Origin: an uncultured Alphaproteobacteria bacterium
GTDB lineage: Bacteria > Pseudomonadota > Alphaproteobacteria > Rhizobiales > Ancalomicrobiaceae
Length of the DNA stretch: 64,000 nucleotides
Direction of reading: 5' to 3'
Assembly: GCA_937892955.1 (NCBI GenBank)
Contig: CALBKH010000002.1
Coordinates: forward strand, 1-64,000
Shown: positions 8,167-15,801 of the stretch, piece after piece
How the letters are laid out: every line of letters starts with the position of its first letter
Position numbering within the stretch: the first letter of the stretch is position 1
Notes under the pieces: model-generated
Seen by the model: the letters and a program-made list of their open reading frames with translations, nothing else
Databases searched by the model: none
Told to the model about the DNA's origin: nothing
Position numbers and translations under genes: made by a program

Positions 8167-8598
8167 TTGCAACGCGTGACCCTGACCTTCGACGACGACC
8201 TGATGGCCGAGATCGACCGCTTCATGGAGTCGCGCGGCTACTCCAACCGCTCCGAGGCGGTGCGCGATCTCGCCCGCGCCGGTCTCGCCCACGGCGTCGA
8301 GGCGGTGGGCGAGACGCGCGACTGCGTCGCCACCCTCACCTACGTCTTCGATCCGCAGACCCGCGAATTGTCGAAACGCCTCGCCGCCGCCTTCCGCGAT
8401 CGATCCGATCTGCGCAGCACCCGTCTGCAACGCCCGCTCGACGGCGGCGACGTGTTGGAGGTGGCGGTGCTGGAGGGGCCGACCCCGGCGGTGCGCGCCT
8501 TCGTCGAGGCGGTGCAGGCCGAACGCGGCGTGCGTCACGGCCGCGCCGTGGTGATCCCGGCGAGCCTGCCCACCGATCGATCGGGGTCCGAGCCGTGA
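8167..8598 (+). CDS. nikR: NikR-family ribbon-helix-helix regulator lacking canonical nickel ligands
   Basis: A 143-residue homologue of the nickel-responsive repressor NikR: N-terminal ribbon-helix-helix (MQRVTLTFDDDL, then RSEAVRDL) and C-terminal ACT-like tetramerisation domain with LTYVFDP, LEVAVLEG and GVRHG. It aligns without gaps to E. coli NikR as I remember that sequence, yet the four high-affinity nickel ligands (His76, His87, His89, Cys95 there) are replaced by Arg77, Gln88, Pro90 and Val96. The DNA-binding half is intact. The TTG at 8167 gives the family MQRVT start, with GGAG upstream. Position just after nikO suggests control of that operon, but nickel sensing by the usual site seems impossible. 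Confidence 0.85.
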   Translation: MQRVTLTFDDDLMAEIDRFMESRGYSNRSEAVRDLARAGLAHGVEAVGETRDCVATLTYVFDPQTRELSKRLAAAFRDRSDLRSTRLQRPLDGGDVLEVAVLEGPTPAVRAFVEAVQAERGVRHGRAVVIPASLPTDRSGSEP

Positions 8599-8600
8599 GA

Positions 8601-8617
8601 TCCGCCGTCGCGGCGGA
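8601..8617. terminator. Small hairpin between convergent nikR and megL
   Basis: TCCGCCG and CGGCGGA pair perfectly around a three-base loop three bases after the nikR stop, in the 79-base gap between two convergent genes. There is no U-tract on either strand, so a terminator role is only suggested by position. Confidence 0.25.
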
Positions 8618-8677
8618 GCCGGGCTCCCCGCATCGCGCCGCCGCCCGCGGTTCCCGCCGAGGCCCGAGACGCGCGCT

Positions 8678-9877
8678 CTAGCGCCCGACCCGATCGAGCG
8701 CCCGGAACAGGTCGGCGCGGATGTCGTCGTGGTCCTCGAGCCCGACCGACAGGCGGACGAGACCGTCGGTGAAGCCGTGCTTCGCCCGCTCCTCCGGCGC
8801 ATAGGTCGAGTGGGTCATGCTCGCCGGGTGCTGAACCAGGGTTTCGGCGTCGCCGAGGCTGACTGCCCGCGTGGCGAGTTCGACCGCGTCCATGAAGGTT
8901 CTGCCGGCCTCGAGCCCGCCCTTCAGCTCCAGCGCGATCATGCCGCCCATCGCCCGCATCTGCCGGGTGGCGAGAGCCTTCTGCGGGTGGCTGTCGAGGC
9001 CGGGATACCATACCCGTTCGACCGCCGGATGGGCCTCGAGCTCTGCCGCCAGAAGGGCCGCGGTCTCGCAGTGACGGTCCATGCGCAGGGCGAGCGTCTT
9101 CAGGCCGCGCAGCACCAGGAAGGCGTCGAGAGCCGAGATGCAGGCGCCGTTCAGCTCCTTGATGCCGACGAAACGAAACCGATCGACGAGTTCCTTGGAG
9201 GCGACGACCGCCCCGGCGAGGAGATCGCCGTGGCCGCCGAGATATTTCGTCGCCGAATGGATCACCACGTCGGCGCCGAGCGTCAGCGGCCGCTGCAGAT
9301 AGGGGGTGCAGTAGGTGTTGTCGACGACGAAGGTCGCCCCGGCGGCGCGGCAGATCTCGGCGATCGCCGCGATGTCGATGACCCGCATGTTGGGGTTCGA
9401 CGGCGTCTCGGTGATCACCAGCCGCGTCTTGGCGCTCATCGCGGCACCGAGGTTCGCCGGGTCGGTCAGATCGGCGAAGCGCGTCGTCACCCCGAATTTC
9501 GGCATGTGGTGCTCGAGCAGCCCGAAGGTGCAGCCGTAGAGCGTCTCGTCGGCGACGACCTCGTCGCCGGATGCGAGCAGCGTCCACAACACCGCGGTCA
9601 ACGCCCCCATGCCCGAGGAGGTGGCGAGCCCGGCCTCACCCTCCTCGAGATCGGCGAGCCGCTTCTCCAGCACCGTCACCGTCGGATTGCCGACCCGGCT
9701 GTAGATGTAGCCCTCGGCCGTGCCGGCGAAGCGGGCCGCACCGGTGTCGACGCTGCCGAAAGCGTAGGTCGAGGTGAGGAAGACCGGCGGATTGAGCGCC
9801 CCCTGGTGCTCGAACGGATCATAGCCGTGGTGGATGGCGCGTGTGGCGAAGCCGCGGAAGTGCGAGGTGTCCGACAT
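8678..9877 (-). CDS. megL: Methionine gamma-lyase (PLP-dependent)
   Basis: A 399-residue Cys/Met-metabolism PLP enzyme predicted to split L-methionine into methanethiol, 2-oxobutyrate and ammonia in the cytosol. Residue numbers coincide with those known for Pseudomonas putida methionine gamma-lyase: Tyr59 and Arg61 (YSRVGNPT), Tyr114 and the diagnostic Cys116 (LYGCTFG), and PLP Lys211 (SATKYLGGHGD). Cys116 argues against cystathionine gamma-synthase or O-acetylhomoserine sulfhydrylase, where this position is usually not Cys. The ATG at 9877 has an AAGGAGAT site. The gene is divergent from an Lrp/AsnC-type regulator 110 bases away, the arrangement typical of amino-acid catabolic genes. Confidence 0.9.
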   Translation of the reverse strand: MSDTSHFRGFATRAIHHGYDPFEHQGALNPPVFLTSTYAFGSVDTGAARFAGTAEGYIYSRVGNPTVTVLEKRLADLEEGEAGLATSSGMGALTAVLWTLLASGDEVVADETLYGCTFGLLEHHMPKFGVTTRFADLTDPANLGAAMSAKTRLVITETPSNPNMRVIDIAAIAEICRAAGATFVVDNTYCTPYLQRPLTLGADVVIHSATKYLGGHGDLLAGAVVASKELVDRFRFVGIKELNGACISALDAFLVLRGLKTLALRMDRHCETAALLAAELEAHPAVERVWYPGLDSHPQKALATRQMRAMGGMIALELKGGLEAGRTFMDAVELATRAVSLGDAETLVQHPASMTHSTYAPEERAKHGFTDGLVRLSVGLEDHDDIRADLFRALDRVGR

Positions 9878-9987
9878 GGCGATCTCCTTCGAGAGGAGAT
9901 GATACGCCGCTCGCCCCGTGCGATCATGCCGAATTCGCTTCGAACGACCATCCGTCGTCGCAGCTTCGTTCCCTCGAGAGATCAAAA

Positions 9988-10560
9988 ATGACCGATCGTG
10001 CCAACATCGCCCTCGGCGACATCGACCTGAAGATCCTCCGCGAGCTTCAGGCCGACGCCCGTATCCCCAACATCGTGTTGGCGGACAAGGTCGGCCTGTC
10101 GCCGTCCCCCTGTTCGCGCCGGGTGCGGCTCCTGGAAGAGGCCGGTGTCGTCGCCGCCTACCGTGCCGTCCTCGATCGCGCCGCCGTCGGCTTCGGCCTG
10201 ACCGTCTTCGCCGGGGTCCGCGTCGCCCGCCATTCGCGCGAGAACGCCGAGGCCTTCGTCGACGCGGTGCTCGCCATGCCCGAGGTGGTCGCCTGTCACC
10301 TGACCTCCGGCGACACCGACTACCTGCTCGAGGTGGTGGTGCCCGACATGGCGACCTACGAATCGACCGTGCTGCGGCGGATGCTGTCCCTGCCGGCGGT
10401 CGCCGACATCCGCACCTCCTTCGCCATGCGCAGCCACAAGACCGACGGCCCGCTGCCGCTCGCGACCCGCCGTCGGGGGCCGAACGACGGGTCGACTTCG
10501 GCCGGGCGAGGCGAAGTCCGCCCTCGACGGCGACCCGAAGGTGGTGCGACGATGGCCTAA
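9988..10560 (+). CDS. Lrp/AsnC family transcriptional regulator
   Basis: A 190-residue feast/famine regulator. The N-terminal winged helix-turn-helix (about residues 9-60: LGDIDLKILRELQ, then GLSPSPCSRRVRLLEEAGVV) is followed by the RAM/ACT-like effector domain, with the family signature region around GDTDYLLEVVVPD and RTSFAMRSHKTDGPLPL. Residues after about 155 form an extra Gly/Arg-rich tail not usual for the family. It is divergent from the methionine gamma-lyase gene and most likely controls it in response to methionine or another amino acid, which is inference from arrangement. The garL-like gene begins 51 bases downstream. Confidence 0.9.
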   Translation: MTDRANIALGDIDLKILRELQADARIPNIVLADKVGLSPSPCSRRVRLLEEAGVVAAYRAVLDRAAVGFGLTVFAGVRVARHSRENAEAFVDAVLAMPEVVACHLTSGDTDYLLEVVVPDMATYESTVLRRMLSLPAVADIRTSFAMRSHKTDGPLPLATRRRGPNDGSTSAGRGEVRPRRRPEGGATMA

Positions 10561-10611
10561 CCCCGACGCTGGCGCGTGCCGGCTCCCGAGCGAACACGGA
10601 GTGTGATTTCG

Positions 10612-11391
10612 ATGAGCGAGTCCGGTCCCCAGGAGGCCTTCCCCAATCGTTTTCGCTCGGCGCTCGCGACCAGGGATCGCCTGATCGGCGTCTGGTGTTC
10701 CCTCGCCGGGCCGATCACGACGGAGATCCTGGGGCTCGCCGGGTTCGATTGGATCCTGCTCGACGCCGAACACGCGCCGAACGACGTCCTCACGCTCATT
10801 CCGCAACTGATGGCGCTCAAGGACAGTCCCTCCGCCGCGGTGGTGCGGCCGGCGTGGAACGACACGGTGCAGATCAAGCGTCTGATCGACGCCGGTTTCC
10901 ACAACTTCCTCGTTCCCTTCGTCCAGTCGGCGGAGGAGGCGAGGCGCGCGGTGGCGGCGACCCGCTATCCGCCGCAGGGGGTGCGGGGCGTCTCGGTCGC
11001 TCAACGCTCCAATCGCTACGGAACGGTCGCCGACTACCTGAAGATCGTGAACGACAACATCGCCGTCGTGGTGCAGATCGAGAATCTCGCAGGCGTTGAG
11101 GCGGCGGCGGAGATCGCCGAGGTCGACGGGGTCGACGGTCTCTTCGTCGGACCGTCCGATCTGGCGGCGGCGCTCGGCCACCTCGGCGACCCAGGTCACC
11201 CCGAGGTTCAGTCGGCGATGGCCCTCGTCTTCGCGGCGGCGGCGAAGGCGGGAAAGTCGAGCGGCATCCTGGCGCCGGTCGAAGCCGATGCGCGCCGCTA
11301 TCTCGACCTCGGCGTGAACCTCGTGGCGGTCGGTTCGGATCTCGGGGTGTTCCGCAACGCCACCCGGGCGCTGCGCGACCGTTTCCGCTGA
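10612..11391 (+). CDS. garL: HpcH/HpaI family aldolase, GarL-like (2-dehydro-3-deoxyglucarate aldolase type)
   Basis: A 259-residue class II (metal-dependent) aldolase of the HpcH/HpaI family, cleaving 2-keto-3-deoxy sugar acids to pyruvate and an aldehyde. It follows E. coli GarL closely through FDWILLDAEHAPND, RYPPQGVRGVSV, VQIENLAGV, VDGLFVGPSDLAAALGHLG, SGILAPVEADARRYL and VAVGSDLGVFR; these hold the metal-binding Glu/Asp, the catalytic His and the substrate Arg. The ATG at 10612 has GGAG upstream. No glucarate or galactarate dehydratase is nearby, so the substrate could be another 2-keto-3-deoxy acid. It may be co-transcribed with the preceding regulator gene. Confidence 0.85.
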   Translation: MSESGPQEAFPNRFRSALATRDRLIGVWCSLAGPITTEILGLAGFDWILLDAEHAPNDVLTLIPQLMALKDSPSAAVVRPAWNDTVQIKRLIDAGFHNFLVPFVQSAEEARRAVAATRYPPQGVRGVSVAQRSNRYGTVADYLKIVNDNIAVVVQIENLAGVEAAAEIAEVDGVDGLFVGPSDLAAALGHLGDPGHPEVQSAMALVFAAAAKAGKSSGILAPVEADARRYLDLGVNLVAVGSDLGVFRNATRALRDRFR

Positions 11392-11446
11392 CCGCCGCCT
11401 CGGCGAAAGTCGGCGCCACCGGACGGCGGCTCGGCGCGGACCGGTG

Positions 11447-11572
11447 ATACCGAGCGGATGAAGTTCCGACCTGTTCGGAACGTCATCCGCGAAGGCAAGC
11501 CCGAACGGGCGTCGGCCGGTCGGGCCGCAACCCACGAAATTCGGACGAGTCCGAATTTCGTGAACTCGGTAT
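11447..11572. repeat. Palindromic MITE/RIME-like element with terminal inverted repeats
   Basis: A 126-bp noncoding unit bounded by ATACCGAG (11447-11454) and its exact inverse CTCGGTAT (11565-11572). Inside lie a hairpin at 11454-11490 (8 plus 7 bp with one mismatch, loop CCTGT), a small hairpin GCCCG-AA-CGGGC (11499-11510) and a perfect 14-bp stem with a two-base spacer (11533-11562). Terminal repeats plus stacked palindromes without an ORF resemble RIME or MITE elements of rhizobia. It sits between two convergent genes, garL and dnaQ. Confidence 0.6.
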
Positions 11573-11671
11573 GACATCGGTCGATCGCGACCACGACATT
11601 CGTGACCCCGGCGTCGCTCCAGCGGGAGGGCGCCGGGGTTTCGCGTTTTCGGGGATCGCGTGTTTCGCGGA

Positions 11672-12379
11672 TCAGTCGTCGGCGTAGCGTCGCCAGAGTG
11701 CACTCTCGCCCATCTTGGCGACGAAGGCGTCGTGGGCGATGCGTTCGGCCTCGCTCAGGCGGGAGGCGAGCGGGGCGGGGCGGGTCCGCGGACCGGCCGC
11801 GGTCCGGCCGGCGACCTTGGCGCCGCCGCCGCGCGGCTCGTCGGCGGAGACCAGGGTGAGGGCGGCCTGCTTGCCGCCGATCAGTTCGACGTAGACCTCG
11901 GCGAGAAGCTCGCTGTCGAGCAGCGCCCCGTGATGGTCGCGGCGGGAATTGTCGATGCCGTAGCGCGAGCACAGCGCGTCGAGCGAATTGGGGCCGGCGG
12001 GGTGCTTGCGCTTGGCCAACGCCAGCGTGTCGACCATCCGTTCGAGGCCGATCGGCGGCAGGCCGAGGCGGCCGAATTCGGCATTGATGAACTTGAAGTC
12101 GAATTCGGCGTTGTGGGCGACGAGGCGGGCCTCGCCGACGAAGGCGAGGAAATCTTCCGCGACCTCGGCGAATTTCGGCTTGTCGGCGAGGAACTCGTCG
12201 GAGAGGCCGTGGACCTCGAAGGCGGCGCGCGGCATCGACCGTTCGGGGTTCAGATAGACGTGAAAGGTCTGGCCGGTGACGATGTGGTTGACCAGCTCGA
12301 CGCAGCCGATCTCCACCACTCGGTCGCCGGTGCGCGGGTCGAAGCCGGTGGTTTCGGTGTCGAAGACGATCTCGCGCAA
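11672..12379 (-). CDS. dnaQ: DNA polymerase III epsilon subunit (3'-5' proofreading exonuclease)
   Basis: A 235-residue DnaQ. The DEDDh exonuclease residues are visible: Asp7 and Glu9 (VFDTETTG), Asp94 (HNAEFDFKF), His150 and Asp155 (RRDHHGALLDSELLAEVY). The C-terminal tail that binds the alpha subunit ends in SALWRRYADD. The start chosen is the TTG at 12379, which places the protein exactly at the usual M-REIVFDTETTG and has GGAGAG a few bases upstream; the longer in-frame extension is Arg-rich and unlike the family. It lies downstream of coaE with a 144-base gap containing a hairpin, the usual order near the alphaproteobacterial origin. Confidence 0.92.
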   Translation of the reverse strand: MREIVFDTETTGFDPRTGDRVVEIGCVELVNHIVTGQTFHVYLNPERSMPRAAFEVHGLSDEFLADKPKFAEVAEDFLAFVGEARLVAHNAEFDFKFINAEFGRLGLPPIGLERMVDTLALAKRKHPAGPNSLDALCSRYGIDNSRRDHHGALLDSELLAEVYVELIGGKQAALTLVSADEPRGGGAKVAGRTAAGPRTRPAPLASRLSEAERIAHDAFVAKMGESALWRRYADD

Positions 12380-12415
12380 GGTTTCTCTCCGCGTCGCGGT
12401 TCGGCAGAGGATGTT

Positions 12416-12442
12416 CCGATCGGGTCGAACCGACCCGGTCGG
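12416..12442 (-). terminator. Stem-loop between coaE and dnaQ
   Basis: CCGATCGGGTCG and CGACCCGGTCGG pair over 12 positions (one G-U) around loop AAC. It lies between the coaE stop and the dnaQ start, 37 bases before the latter. Without a U-tract it may attenuate, or separate coaE transcription from dnaQ. Confidence 0.35.
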
Positions 12443-12523
12443 AGAGACCATGCTCCGACCGGAGACGAGAGAATCAGGACGGTGCGGCGGTTTCAAGCGG
12501 GACGAGAGCGCGGCGGCCGTTTC

Positions 12524-13114
12524 TCAACGGTTCATCGCCGCCAGCGCGGCGAGAACGGCACCGACCTGGCGGCGTGCCGGCTCGAGACCGCCGGCGGTGT
12601 CGACGAGGAAATGCGACCGGCAGCGCTTCTCGGCGTCGGAGACCTGCCGGGCGAGGATCTGCTCGAACTTCTCGGCGGTCATGCCGGGACGGGCGAGGAC
12701 GCGCGCCCGCTGGACCTCGGCCGGCGCGGTCACGGTGACGACGGCGTCGACGCGGGTGTCGCCGCCGGTCTCGAACAGCAGCGGGATGTCGAGGACGACG
12801 ATCCGCCGGCCTTCGGCGCGGGCCTTGCCGAGAAAAGCGATCTCGGCGTCGCGCACCAGCGGATGGACGATCGCCTCGAGCCGTTTCACCGCGGCATCGT
12901 CGCCGAGGACGCGGGCGGCCAGCATCGGCCGATCGACCACGCCGTCACGGGTCGTCCCCGGGAAGGCCGCCTCGATCGGCGCGACGGCGGCACCGCGATA
13001 GAGAGCGTGGACGGTGGCGTCGGCGTCGTGGACCGGCACGCCGAAGCCGCGGAAGAAAGCCGCGGTGGTCGACTTGCCCATGCCGATCGATCCGGTGAGG
13101 CCGAGACGGATCAT
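12524..13114 (-). CDS. coaE: Dephospho-CoA kinase
   Basis: A 196-residue P-loop kinase for the last step of coenzyme A synthesis, phosphorylating the 3'-hydroxyl of dephospho-CoA. The Walker A GSIGMGKS is at 8-15, followed by family motifs VHDADATVH (substrate Asp), IVHPLVRDAE, VVLDIPLLFETG, and ARVLARPGMTAEKFEQILARQ near the C-terminus, all standard for CoaE. The stop of aroE lies only four bases upstream of its ATG, so aroE and coaE are co-transcribed. Length is normal for the family. Confidence 0.95.
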   Translation of the reverse strand: MIRLGLTGSIGMGKSTTAAFFRGFGVPVHDADATVHALYRGAAVAPIEAAFPGTTRDGVVDRPMLAARVLGDDAAVKRLEAIVHPLVRDAEIAFLGKARAEGRRIVVLDIPLLFETGGDTRVDAVVTVTAPAEVQRARVLARPGMTAEKFEQILARQVSDAEKRCRSHFLVDTAGGLEPARRQVGAVLAALAAMNR

Positions 13115-13118
13115 GGCA

Positions 13119-13961
13119 TCACCCGATGTCGGCGAGGACGAGGGCGCGCAGTTCGTCGGTGACGGTCGGCCGCACCCCGAACCAGCGTTCGAACCCGCCG
13201 ACCGCCTGATGCAGCAACATGCCGAGACCGTCGACGGTCCTGAGGCCGCGGGCCTCGGCCGCGGCGAGGAGCGGCGTGACGAGCGGCACGTAGACGATGT
13301 CGGTGACGAGCGTGTCGGGCGAAAGGGCCGAGAGATCGATCGTCAGGCCGTCCTTGCCGGTCATGCCGAGGGAGGTGGTGTTGACCAGCACCTTCGCCTC
13401 GCCGAGGAGGCGGGGCAGCTCGTCGAAGCCGTGCGCGGTGGTGCCGCGGCCGAAACGTGCCGCGAGCTCCTCGGCGCGGGCGAGGGTGCGGTTGACGACG
13501 CGCACGGTGAAGCCGCGGCGGATCAGTCCCCAGACCACGGCGCGCGCGGCGCCGCCCGCCCCCAGCACCACGGCGACGCCCGGGTTCGCGTCCCAACCGG
13601 CGGCGCGATCATCGAGATTGGCGATGAAGCCGATCGCATCGGTGTTGGTTCCGCAGATCCGTCTACCGTCGATCCACAGGGTGTTCACCGCCCCCATGGC
13701 CTCGGCGATCTCGTCCCTTTCGGTGGCGATCCGATAGGCGACCTCCTTGTGGGGGACGGTGACGTTGCCGCCGACCCAGCCGGAGGTCGGCAGATCGCGC
13801 AGGAAGGCCTCGATCTCCTCCGGCGGGACCGCCAGTTTCTCGTAGGAGCCGGCGAGGCCGTGCACCTTCAGCCAGTGACCGTGGATCAGCGGTGAGCGCG
13901 ACTGGGCGATGGGCCAGCCGACGACGAAGGCGCGCCGGACTGCGGTGGAGGTTGCGGTCAT
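13119..13961 (-). CDS. aroE: Shikimate dehydrogenase (NADP+)
   Basis: A 280-residue enzyme reducing 3-dehydroshikimate to shikimate in aromatic amino acid synthesis. The substrate-binding SRSPLIHGHW region, catalytic Lys72 (NVTVPHKE) and Asp108 (TNTDAIGF), Asn93 (AVNTL), the nucleotide-binding GAGGAARA and NRT motif for NADP, and C-terminal GLGMLLHQAVGGFE are present. The ATG at 13961 overlaps the maf stop by four bases, which fixes the start and implies coupling. Order maf-aroE-coaE-dnaQ is conserved in Hyphomicrobiales. Confidence 0.95.
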   Translation of the reverse strand: MTATSTAVRRAFVVGWPIAQSRSPLIHGHWLKVHGLAGSYEKLAVPPEEIEAFLRDLPTSGWVGGNVTVPHKEVAYRIATERDEIAEAMGAVNTLWIDGRRICGTNTDAIGFIANLDDRAAGWDANPGVAVVLGAGGAARAVVWGLIRRGFTVRVVNRTLARAEELAARFGRGTTAHGFDELPRLLGEAKVLVNTTSLGMTGKDGLTIDLSALSPDTLVTDIVYVPLVTPLLAAAEARGLRTVDGLGMLLHQAVGGFERWFGVRPTVTDELRALVLADIG

Positions 13962-14554
13962 CCCTCGACGATCCCCCGGTTTCGGAGTTCGGCGAGCAGC
14001 GGCAACAGCGGCAGGCCGAGAATGGTGAAATAGTCGCCGTCGATCGTCTCGAACAGCTGGATGCCCGGCCCCTCGAGCCGATAGCAGCCGACGGTGCCGG
14101 TCACCTCGTCGGCGACGGTTTCGAGATAGCGGTCGAGGAAGGCGTCGGAGAAGGCGCGCATTGTCAGGGTGGCGACGGAGACGTGGCGCCACAGCACGGC
14201 GCCGTTTCGAGCGAGCACCAGCGCCGAATGGAGCCGATGCGCGCGACCGCGCAGGCGCTCGAGATGCGTGCGGGCCTCGGCGACCGAATCGGGTTTGACG
14301 AATCGCTCGGCACCGAGCCCGAGGGTCTGGTCGGCGCCGAGGATCAGTTCGCCGGGGCGGCGGGTGGCGACGTCGAGGGCCTTGGCCTCGGCGAGGTGCA
14401 GCGCGATCGCCCCCGGATCGGCGCCGGCGGCGAGCAGCGGTTCTTCGACGGCGCGCTCGTCGATGTTCGACGGTTCGGTGGCGAAGGCGAGGCCGGCGCC
14501 GGCGAGAAGGGCGGAGCGCGAGGGGCTCTTCGAGGCGAGGACGAGAGAGGACAT
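13958..14554 (-). CDS. maf: Maf-family nucleoside triphosphate pyrophosphatase
   Basis: A 198-residue Maf/HAM1-like house-cleaning enzyme that hydrolyses noncanonical or modified nucleoside triphosphates. It begins MSSLVLASKSPSRSALL, the phosphate-binding signature with Ser and Arg residues, carries the substrate Glu/Asp region SNIDERAVE, and has the catalytic Asp in ILGADQTL. The ADQT form rather than SDT suggests the YceF-like (7-methyl-GTP) branch, as inference. The GxYxxEGxG region is seen as GCYRLEGPGIQL. It is preceded by ppsR with a 21-base gap and overlaps aroE by four bases. Confidence 0.9.
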   Translation of the reverse strand: MSSLVLASKSPSRSALLAGAGLAFATEPSNIDERAVEEPLLAAGADPGAIALHLAEAKALDVATRRPGELILGADQTLGLGAERFVKPDSVAEARTHLERLRGRAHRLHSALVLARNGAVLWRHVSVATLTMRAFSDAFLDRYLETVADEVTGTVGCYRLEGPGIQLFETIDGDYFTILGLPLLPLLAELRNRGIVEG

Positions 14555-14575
14555 GCGGCTCCGTCGTGGATGGGG

Positions 14576-15397
14576 TCAGCGGCGAGCCCGCAGCAGGGCG
14601 ATGATCGCCGCCGCGGTCTCTTCGATCGAACGGCGGGTGACGTCGATCACCGGCCAGTCGTGATCGGCGCAGAGCCGCCGCATCAGGGTCAGTTCGATGG
14701 CGATCGAGGGGCGGTCGACATAGGTGGTGTCGAAACTCTTCGATCCCATGGCGAGGACGCGGTTCTCGCGGATCTGGGCGATTCGGTCGGGGCTGGCGAT
14801 GAGGCCGACGACCAGTGGCTTGGAGACCGTCTTCAAGGCCGGCGGCGGCTCGATGCCGGGGACGATCGGGATGTTGGCGGTCTTGATGCCGCGACCGGCG
14901 AGATAGATCGAGGTCGGCGTCTTGGAGGTGCGCGACACGCCGAGGACGACGACGTCGGCGTCGTCGAGATCGTGCGGCAGCTGGCCGTCGTCGTGAGCGA
15001 GAGTGAAGTTCATCGCCTCGATGCGGCGGAAATAGTCGGCGTCGAGGGCGTGTTGGGCACCGGCGCGATGGGTCTGCGAGACGTTGAGGAACGACCGGAA
15101 GATATCGAGCACCGGCGCCAACACCGAGACGCAGGGTAGTCCCTGGTCGCGGCAGAAGCGCTCGAGCCGGTCGGCGAGATCGCGGTTGACCAGGGTGTAG
15201 AGAACGATCCCGGGGAACTGCTCGATCTCGACCAGGGCGCGATCAAGATGGCGGTCGGTCCGTACCAGCGGGTGGACGTGTTCGATCGGCTCGATCGCCT
15301 CGTACTGGGCCGCGGCGGCGCGCGCCACGGTCACCAGCGTTTCGCCGGTCGAATCCGAAATCAGATGGAGATGGAAGAAGTTGGACTGTGTCGTCAC
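14576..15397 (-). CDS. ppsR: Pyruvate, phosphate dikinase / PEP synthase regulatory protein (DUF299 kinase-phosphorylase)
   Basis: A 273-residue bifunctional Ser/Thr kinase and pyrophosphorylase of the DUF299 (COG1806) family, which switches pyruvate phosphate dikinase or PEP synthase off and on through ADP-dependent phosphorylation. The N-terminal HLISDSTGET motif, HPLVRT, and the nucleotide loop GVSRTSKT (153-160) are present. The GTG at 15397 gives the family MTTQSNFFHLHLISDSTGE start. In many alphaproteobacteria this gene faces hemE across oriC, exactly as here. The target kinase gene is not in the window. Confidence 0.92.
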   Translation of the reverse strand: MTTQSNFFHLHLISDSTGETLVTVARAAAAQYEAIEPIEHVHPLVRTDRHLDRALVEIEQFPGIVLYTLVNRDLADRLERFCRDQGLPCVSVLAPVLDIFRSFLNVSQTHRAGAQHALDADYFRRIEAMNFTLAHDDGQLPHDLDDADVVVLGVSRTSKTPTSIYLAGRGIKTANIPIVPGIEPPPALKTVSKPLVVGLIASPDRIAQIRENRVLAMGSKSFDTTYVDRPSIAIELTLMRRLCADHDWPVIDVTRRSIEETAAAIIALLRARR

Positions 15398-15801
15398 AGG
15401 TCTGTCCCCAGGCCGAGGGCGAGCGGTGGAGAACCCCCGTCGATCGGCTTCGGCCCGCCGACTTTCTCCCCTTCGAGCAAAACGATCAACAGGGTCGAAG
15501 GACGAAGGGCGAGAGAGGGGCTTCGGACGACTGCGGGGACGAGCGGCGAGCCGTCCGGAATCGATCGACGTGCGGTCCACAGGAGCGCCGGGCCCGGGGT
15601 CGTCGTAAACCCTTTGGTAACCAAGGTTGAAATTCGGTTAACGCGGTGGCTCGGATCGGGGCTCGGATTCGTCGTCCACAGCCGGGGTGCGGCGGCGTGT
15701 TTCACGTGAGTCATTGTGGTTCATCGCGGATCCCGGTAATCCACGGTCAAAGAGTCTCAACAGATCTTCATTCGAAGAATGATTTGAAGAAGGGGGTGTG
15801 C
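15398..15801. other. oriC: Predicted chromosomal replication origin (oriC) region
   Basis: A 404-base gene-free gap between divergent ppsR and hemE, the known location of oriC in Caulobacter, Rickettsia and rhizobia. Visible elements: three DnaA-box-like 9-mers close to TTATCCACA (15573-15581 CGGTCCACA, 15672-15680 TCGTCCACA, 15737-15745 TAATCCACG; 6, 7 and 7 of 9 matching); an AT-richer segment with TTGGTAACCAA (15614-15624) and GGTTAAC; a second AT-richer segment at about 15750-15795; four GANTC sites within 200 bases (15558, 15666, 15708, 15752); and a parS-like site at 15698. The boxes are imperfect, so gene context carries most of the weight. Confidence 0.6.
15698..15713. other. parS: parS-like ParB-binding site 1 (in oriC region)
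   Basis: TGTTTCACGTGAGTCA matches 14 of 16 positions of the bacterial parS consensus TGTTTCACGTGAAACA. It lies 104 bases upstream of the hemE start, inside the predicted origin region. Confidence 0.65.

Noticed and set aside
12380..12496. N-terminal extension of DnaQ up to 12496
   Set aside because: The extension is Arg/Ser-rich, unlike DnaQ, crosses the hairpin at 12416-12442 and has no ribosome-binding site; the TTG at 12379 fits both family and GGAGAG.
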